NCBI GenBank assembly: GCA_029204225.1
Contig: CM055096.1
Coordinates: 44,871,967 to 44,935,966 of the forward strand
Origin: Diphasiastrum complanatum
Lineage: Eukaryota > Streptophyta > Lycopodiopsida > Lycopodiales > Lycopodiaceae
Direction of reading: 5' to 3'
DNA: 64,000 nucleotides
The notes beneath the pieces were generated by a model. That model ran no database searches. It had not been told where the DNA came from and worked only from the letters and a program-made list of their open reading frames with translations. This document shows, piece after piece, positions 57,246 through 64,000 of the stretch; the first letter of the stretch is position 1, and the number at the start of each line of letters is the position of its first letter. A program made the position numbers and the translations under genes.

Positions 57246-57432
57246 CACGTGTGAAGCCGCTCTCACTAAAAAATGATGTGTTGATCCATTGCTCTTGCTT
57301 AAATCCAAGTGTAGTGAATCTAGATCAAGATCTAATGTGTAGAACTTGATAGATTCATTGATTAAGCAACCAATAACTCTCTATGATTGTAAAGTACAAT
57401 CATTATTGTCCTAAAAACTGTAAAATTTATCA
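57246..57432 (+). repeat. Element C 5' LTR, second part
   Basis: Resumes after the duplicated CTCCA and ends ACTGTAAAATTTATCA, matching 62693-62879. Confidence 0.95.
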
Positions 57433-57445
57433 TGGTATCAGAGCT
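57433..57445 (+). other. Element C primer-binding site
   Basis: TGGTATCAGAGCT directly after the LTR; the first 12 bases match the initiator tRNA-Met site. The leader to 58027 contains CACACGTGTG (57596-57605) followed by CCGTAC (57609-57614). Confidence 0.93.
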
Positions 57446-58027
57446 AAGTAAGAGAGTGATCATTGAATCATAAATCTTGTAAAGATCATTGGCAAAATTT
57501 GTTTTTTGGCCAATACTAGTGAGGGCGAGTTCTTCTAGAGTGATAGCTTGTAATCATTTGGATCAAAACGACTTGGAGGCTGTGTATGTACTTTTCACAC
57601 GTGTGAAACCGTACAGCAACTTTCAATTCAAGTTACTTTGTGTTTTTTGGTCCTAAAATCACAATACTAGTTCATTTTTGGTGCTTTTTGAAGCATAGTA
57701 TTGATCTAGATTCATTCTAACTAATGCCTATGACCAAATAGTGTTTTGGATCATTGAAGCATTTCTTTTTAGAGTCTAAGATCAGATCTAAGAGGCTGAT
57801 TTGTTCAGATCCTTAGTTGAAGTGAAATCTCTAAGAAAAGTGTAAAGCAATTTTTTTTGTGAGAGTGAAAGCTAGAAATTTTTGGTAAGATCTTTGAGTA
57901 TCATTCAAGCTTGTGTGTTAGTTTGATAGAGACAAGCCTATAGGCATTCTAGTAAGCTTTAGGCCACTTCATAGATCTTTTAAAATTCAAAAATCTTTGT
58001 GATTTTTAAAAGAGCATTCATTCTAAA

Positions 58028-61000
58028 ATGTCATCCATGGGTGGATATTTGATGGAACCAAGTGAGAGACTCACTTCCACAAATTATTCCATTTGGAAAG
58101 TGAGAATGGAATCACTCCTAGTGATCCATGATCTATATGACATAGTTCAAGGAGTAGAGGAAGAGCCTCAAACCAAGAACAAGCCAAATACAAGAAGAGA
58201 GCAAGATTAGCTCTACATTGCATAAAGTTAAATGTATGCAATGACCTCTTGAAAGAGGTGTCTTCTTGTACCTCATCCAAAGAGGCTTGGGATTCATTAA
58301 AGAGCATTTATGAATCCAACAATACTTCAAGAATCCTCATGCTAAGAAATCAAGTTTTCCAAAGCATGAAAGGAAGTGGAGAGAGTGGACAAGAGTATGT
58401 TCTTAGGATCAAATCTCTTAACAAGGAGTTAAGTGCAATAGGAGAGAAGATCCAAGATCAAGAACTAGTACAAATCATTTTGAATGGTCTAAGTGATGAG
58501 TTTACCAACTTAGTCCAATCATTTGCCATTCAAGACTCTCTTCCATCCATTGAAAAGTTGCACAATGTTCTTGTGGCCGAGGAGAGTAGGCTTCTACACC
58601 TCAAGACAAGAATGGATAGCATGTCACTTAATGGAGGAGAGGAGAAAGCTAACTTTACATCTAAAGGCAAGAAAAAGCAAAATTCATTCAAGAAAAATCA
58701 AGGCAAGGAGGCCGAGATGAAGAATGGAGGATCTACCTCCAAAGGCAAAGTGAAGAACAAGGCAAAACTAAAGTGTTTCTTTTGTGGAAAGAAAGGACAC
58801 TTTGCCTCAGAATGCTACTTGAAGAAGAATCAACAAGCCAAAGGAGATCAAGGGAACATTGCTCAAGAGGAAGAATATGAGGATGGATTCAACACATCCT
58901 TAATGGTTGCATCTACACCAACTTCAAGTCAAGACACATGGTGGATAGATAGTGGGGCTAGTTCCCACATGTCCTTTAACAAGCATTATTTTTCTACTCT
59001 TCTATCTTGTAATGACTCTAAGAAGTCAATATACACTGCTAGTGATCAAGCATGCAAGATAGATGGCATAGGATCTATACCTCTTTGTTTAGGCACATCT
59101 AAAAGGATAGATCTAGATAATGTTTTGTATGTTCCTACCATTTCAAGAAACTTGCTTAGTGTAGGACAATTAATGGACAATGGACTAGATGTACATTTCA
59201 AGAATGGAGTTTGTTCCATCTTGAAAAATGATAAGTGCATAGCTAGTGGCATTAAGCAAGGTAGACTTTTCAAGTTGGATGCTAATGTTGCAAGTGAAAG
59301 TGTGAACTTGGCTAGGGAGGAGCTAACTCAAGTGGAGCTTTGGCATAAGAGATTAGGCCATCCTAATCTTCAATCTATGGAGTCAATGGCAAGCAAGGAA
59401 CTAGCTCTCGGCCTACCAAGAGCTTTCAAGAAGTGTGGAAAAATGTGTGAGGCATGTGGCCTTGCAAAGTCACACAAATCTTCTTACAAGAAATCTTCAT
59501 CAAGATCTCTCTCTCCCTTGGATCTCATACATTCTGATGTACATAGTTTTTCACATGCAAGTAATGGAGGTGCCTTGATGTATGTAACTTTTATAGATGA
59601 TTGTACTAGATTCACATGGATTGAGTTACTATCAAAGAAAAATCTTGTTTATGAAGCTTTCATTAAGTTCAAGTCTCTAGTAGAGAAACAACTTAGTACT
59701 TCTATCAAAGCACTAAGATGTGATAATGGAGGAGAGTACACCTCCAATAAAATGAAAGACTTTTGTGAGATCAATGGTATTAAGTTACAATACACTTGTT
59801 CCTACACCCCTCAACAAAATGGGGTGGCCGAGAGGAAAAATAGGAGTCTATGTGAGTGTGCAAAGTCCTTGAGGCTTGATGCATCACTTCCCATCTCATT
59901 TTGGGGAGAAGCCATAACATGTGCTAATTATTTGTGTAATAGACTTCCTAGTAGTGCTATAGATGGGATCTCACCTTATCAAGCCTTGTTTGATAAGAAA
60001 CCCAATGTAAAATATTTTAAGATCTTTGGATGTACTTGTTATGTACACATTCCTTTGGAGACTAGAAGGAAAGAAGATGCTACCTCCTTCAAAGGAATCT
60101 TTGTTGGCTATGGAGAAAATAGCAAGGGATATAGGATATATGATCCTACATCCAAGAAAGTAAAGGTAAGCAAGGATGTACTTTTTGATGAGTCACAATT
60201 TGCTAAGAGCTTGTCAAATGGATCTAACCCATTGTGCATTGAAGATCTTGACAAATCCGAGGAGGATCTTGACAAACCCGAGGAGGATCATGACAAACCC
60301 GAGGATGGAGATTTGGATCCAAGTCAAAAGGGGCCAAGAAGATCATCAAGGAGCAAGGCCGAGCCCTCAAGGCTTACCTATGTGGACAAGGGAAAGCAAA
60401 AGGAAGGCTCTACATCTTCTACCTCTTACTCTTTTTTAGCTACATTGATTGAAGAACCATCATCTTTTGAAGAAGCATGTAAATCTAAAGTTTGGAGAGA
60501 TGCAATGCAAGTAGAGTATGATGCATTAGAAGAAAATCATACTTGGAATCTTGTAAATCTTCCAAGAGGAAAGAAACCACTTGCATGTAAGTGGATTTAT
60601 AGAATTAAGTACAATCAAGATGGATCTATTAGTAAATACAAAGCTAGGCTTGTTGCTAAGGGATTTCTTCAAATAAAAGGATTGGATTATGAAGAAACAT
60701 TTGCACCTGTAGCTAAGCTTGTAACTATTAGATTAATCATTTGCATTGCTACTTTGTTCAAATGGGATCTCTACCAAATGGATGTGACAAATGCCTTCTT
60801 GAATGGCTTCTTAGAAGAGGAAATCTACATGATGCAACCCGAGGGCTTCATCAAGATTGGTGAGGAGCAAAAGGTGTGCTACTTAAGGAAGAGCCTATAT
60901 GGCTTGAAGCAAGCACCTAGAGCTTGGTACTCTAGGTTGCATGATTTTCTCTATTCCCTTGGCTTTGTACTAAGTGCTTATGAACCTTCTTTATATTTCA

Positions 61001-62004
61001 AATGTAATGAAGGAAAGATCATCATTTTGGTTCTTTATGTTGATGACATCATTATGACAGGAAATGATGATGATGGCATAGGCAAAGTAAAAGTTGACTT
61101 ATCTAGTGAGTTCAAGATGGTAGATCTAGGCTTCCTAAAGTTTATACTTGGGATAGAAGTGTCTAGAAGTAGCAATTGTACTTTCATAAGTCAATCTAAG
61201 TATGCTACTTCCATTCTTGAAAGATTTGGTATGAAAGATTGTAAGGGGATTGACACCCCTATGGAGCATGTTGTGAAAGCAACTAATGAAGGTGATGAAG
61301 CATCCTTTGAGGACATCACTCTCTTTAGGAAGCTTATAGGCTCTCTAATCTATTTAACCATCACTAGACCTGACTTAAGTTTTTGTGTAAGCAAGTTGAG
61401 TCAAAGTATGCAAGCTCCTTTAATTCATCATTGGAAAAGTGCCAAGAGAGTACTTAGATATGTTTCTAGTACTAGATTTTTTGGTATACTTTATGAAGGA
61501 TCTAACTTGCACTTGAGAGCCTACTCGGATTCAGATTTTGCAGGTGACAAGATGGATAGGAAGTCCATTAGTGCATTTGCAACATTTCTTTGTGGAGGAG
61601 TGATATCTTGGCTTTCCAAAAAGCAAGATACAATCTCACTATCTTCTTGTGAAGCCGAGTACAAGGCATTGACTTCAACAACCAAAGAGCTCTTATGGCT
61701 AAGAAGACTCTTGATGGAACTACATGTGCTAGAGGCCGAGGAGATCCCTTACATATTTTGTGACAATCAAGCTTCTCAACAAATTGCTTCAAATCCTATC
61801 TTCCATGCTAGAACAAAGCATATTGAGATAGCTCACCACTTTGTGAGGGAGAAGGTACAATCCAAGGAAGTGCAACTACATCATGTACCATCATCCGAAT
61901 GCATAGCTGATATCTTAACCAAACCATTGTCCAAAGATCCATTTTTTAAGTTAAGATATGCTCTTGGAATTGTAGATAGATGTACACTAGATTTGCCAAG
62001 TTAG
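58028..62004 (+). pseudogene. Element C gag-pol with one frameshift in gag
   Basis: Gag starts at ATG 58028 (MSSMGGYLMEPSERLTSTNY, SIWKVRMESLLV) and runs out of frame near 58175, where one base appears to be missing between the codons for EEEPQ and KYKKRAR; that frame stops at 58208-58210. The correct frame then stays open to TAG at 62002-62004. It holds TSRILMLRNQVFQSM, zinc knuckle CFFCGKKGHFASEC, protease WWIDSGASSHMSF, pre-integrase ELWHKRLGHPN, integrase motifs IHSDVHS, LRCDNGGEYTS and NGVAERKNR, RT with MDVTNAFLNG and LYVDDIIM (Asp codons at 61042 and 61045), and RNase H with YSDSDFAGD, SSCEAEYKAL and HARTKHIEIAHHFVRE. All catalytic residues are present. With one LTR difference and one indel this is a very recently disabled copy, or a sequencing error in a working one. 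Confidence 0.92.
60244..60306 (+). repeat. 21-bp in-frame tandem repeat, three copies, in element C pol
   Basis: Encodes DLDKSEE, DLDKPEE and DHDKPED in the linker between integrase and RT. It is an acidic spacer not seen in D or E. The expansion keeps the frame. Confidence 0.9.
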
Positions 62005-62017
62005 AAGTGAGGAGGAG

Positions 62018-62879
62018 TGTTGAAAATTGTCACTTCTCACTTGACATTGGTTCATGTAAATATTGATCAAACATTAGAATATGTTGATGATATGATTTCA
62101 CACGTGTGGAGCATGTTCCCATGTGTGAAAGGATGTACTTTTCATGTTTGTATATATCCAAATTGATTTTGTATCATTCTAGTTAGTGTGAACATGAAAT
62201 GACTAGTTTTTAGTCAAGTTGACTAGTCACCTACAAATTAGCTTTTCCTTGCATGTGCATGAGTAAATGCTCCCACATGGCAAGTGGATGTTCACATGTG
62301 TGTATAGAGTACTAGAAGATAAGAGTTGACCATTTTCCTTAGATCCTATTTTGTAGGGAATATTCCTATATTCCAGGAGACTAGCTTTTTGGATTTTAGT
62401 CATATTCTAGAAGGTCAACTATTGGATAAGGATCAAGGATGGATCAAATGGATAGATATGAGTGATGTGGCACTCTTCACACGTGTGAAGGCCTGCTGGA
62501 CTGTACCAGACTCATGGATGTACTTGATCCATAAAAGGATCATCATTTTGCTAAGAAAATTGATGAGACTTTTGCACTCTACACTTTTGTGAGATTTCTA
62601 GTCATTTGTCTTGTGATTTTTATGCATGATTGCTATCTAGTATCATTGTACTTGTTGTTTCAGGTGCAGGCCGTACAGTGGACAGTACTCCACACGTGTG
62701 AAGCCGCTCTCACTAAAAAATGATGTGTTGATCCATTGCTCTTGCTTAAATCCAAGTGTAGTGAATCTAGATCAAGATCTAATGTGTAGAACTTGATAGA
62801 TTCATTGATTAAGCAACCAATAACTCTCTATGATTGTAAAGTACAATCATTATTGTCCTAAAAACTGTAAAATTTATCA
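62018..62879 (+). repeat. Element C 3' LTR (862 bp)
   Basis: Unbroken copy with CCGTAC (62671-62676) 14 bp before CACACGTGTG (62691-62700); shows what D interrupted in the 5' copy. Confidence 0.96.
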
Positions 62880-62884
62880 GGATG

Positions 62885-63535
62885 TTGATAGGGTCAAATT
62901 TGGCATAGATGGCAAATTATCCATTTCCACTTGTAATGCCAATATTGAGCCAAAATAGAGCCAAACTTGTGCCAATTAGAGTGTAGACAAGTGTCATGCT
63001 TTTGTTTGATGAAGCTTAAGAGGTCCAATAGGATTTAGAGGTGGAACCTTGTGAGGTCCAATAGAAAATTGAGGTGTGCTTGAATATAGTCCAATAGAAT
63101 TTAGAGGTGCATGGATCAATGGTCCAATAGGATTAAGAGGTGGCAAAGTGTGATCCAATCATAGTTAAGCATAGTGGTAGCTCATGAATCTATTAGTATC
63201 ATTGTACTCCTCCTTTTGGATCTAATTGATTTTGAGATTGAGTGGATTTTGAGTGTCATTGAATTTCTAGCTTTCTCTCTCTACCCGAGAGCTCATGATG
63301 GTTTTTCTCTCTCTACCCGAGGAGAGCAGCTTGTTTTTACTTAGAATACTTTTGGAACACTTCCCACACGTGTGAGTGAGAGTTGGAAGTGATTGAATGC
63401 ATGTAGTAGTGTGTTTTTGCCATAGAATCAAAGATAGATCTTGAATCTCAATCTAGTCTTGATCTTGGTGCATCTACACACCTTAGGAGATCACAAGTAC
63501 ATGTAGTGGACAATCCACACGTGTGAAATTCAACA
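62885..63535 (+). repeat. Element B 3' LTR, second part
   Basis: Continues the B LTR from TTGATAGGGTC to GAAATTCAACA, followed by CATAC (63536-63540). Confidence 0.95.
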
Positions 63536-63540
63536 CATAC

Positions 63541-64000
63541 CCAAACTATGGTGGCCAAGATTGGTCTCAAGAAAACACATAGCCTCACTTAGTGCATCTT
63601 GCATGTCTAGGATGTCAGCAAATACACGAAATTAAGGACTTCACCTTTTCTCAATTTCTTCTCTGAGAGTGTGATTGAGATCATGGTCACCATTAGTGTC
63701 TTCTCCAAATTTGAGTTATTCTTCACTATGGCTACGTAAGTTTTTATCTCTTACCTATCCATGGCAAGTCTTGTCTCAAACTCGTGGATCTTTGTTGACG
63801 TGTCCGTGAATTTTGCCTAAGTTCCATGTTTCTTTTTTTAGCAAGGCTACTTCCCTTGTTGAAATCTTAGATCCCCTTCCTCATTATCTCTACTTGCACT
63901 TCTATGTCATTGGAGCTTTTTTCTTGTTCTAGTTTGGCAACCCTAAGAGCACTTCCATTCCTCTTGCTTTATCTCATTTGGTGGCCATTGCTATTGAACT
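63541..64000. other. No recognised feature
   Basis: Flanking sequence right of element B. No motif of a gene or element was recognised. Confidence 0.5.

Larger units (their letters stand above)
50705..62879 (+). mobile_element. Element C: copia element in the B 3' LTR, itself holding D
   Basis: 5' LTR split by D (50705-51379 and 57246-57432; 675 + 187 = 862 bp), primer site, leader, gag-pol, polypurine run GGAGGAG, 3' LTR 62018-62879 (862 bp). The target duplication GGATG is perfect (50700-50704 and 62880-62884) and the B LTR reads through it. One LTR difference was counted (T at 51061, C at 62374). Without D it would be about 6.3 kb. Confidence 0.95.
46259..63535 (+). mobile_element. Element B: non-autonomous copia element holding nested C and D
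   Basis: 5' LTR 46259-47078, primer site, leader, one long open frame, polypurine tract, and a 3' LTR split by C into 50536-50704 and 62885-63535 (169 + 651 = 820 bp, equal to the 5' LTR). The target duplication CATAC is perfect (46254-46258 and 63536-63540). Five differences were counted between the LTRs (0.6%). Without C and D it would be about 5.1 kb. LTR and leader belong to the E/F group. Confidence 0.95.

Overview
This is a nuclear segment of a repeat-rich plant genome, probably a seed plant; the sequence does not let me name the species. The evidence is one spliced gene of the plant COV1/LIKE-COV (DUF502) membrane-protein family near the left end, tRNA-iMet-primed Ty1/copia LTR retrotransposons, decayed Ty3/gypsy pieces, AT-rich intergenic DNA and microsatellites. 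I see no prokaryotic or organellar features.

Layout. 1-3.6 kb: decayed gypsy protease and RT on the minus strand and degenerate repeats. 3.6-6.8 kb: six exons of the COV-like gene (210 codons visible; the first exon was not found). 6.8-11.2 kb: intergenic, with minisatellites and a solo LTR (9499-10371) flanked by the 5-bp duplication GTGGG. 11.2-16.8 kb: an old minus-strand copia element (M) interrupted by a 5'-truncated plus-strand element (L), then minisatellites, a long GA tract and a gag relic (H). 18.0-38.3 kb: a retrotransposon cluster. Old minus-strand copia G was invaded by J (minus; TSD acaaa/acgaa), J was invaded by E (plus), K (plus) lies in what may be the 5' part of G, and F (minus) abuts G in RT. 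38.3-46.2 kb: old copia and gypsy relics. 46.26-63.54 kb: a clean three-level nest in which B contains C in its 3' LTR, and C contains D in its 5' LTR. Each level has a perfect 5-bp target-site duplication and LTR pairs of identical length (820, 862 and 653 bp).

How the elements work together. D carries one intact 1316-codon gag-pol with every catalytic motif and LTRs that differ at one base, so it looks young and possibly autonomous. C is complete except for one gag frameshift. F and E are near-identical copies of one autonomous-type family; each has lost one end and they lie as 2.6-kb inverted arms. B and J, and separately K and L, are non-autonomous lineages: gag, zinc knuckle and protease-like regions persist while integrase and RT/RNase H are deleted or replaced by strongly diverged, often still open, reading frame. 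They would depend on enzymes supplied in trans by elements such as D or E/F. The LTRs and leaders of otherwise different families share the palindrome CACACGTGTG, often near CCGTAC.

All coordinates come from reading by eye. LTR difference counts are hand counts and should be recomputed.
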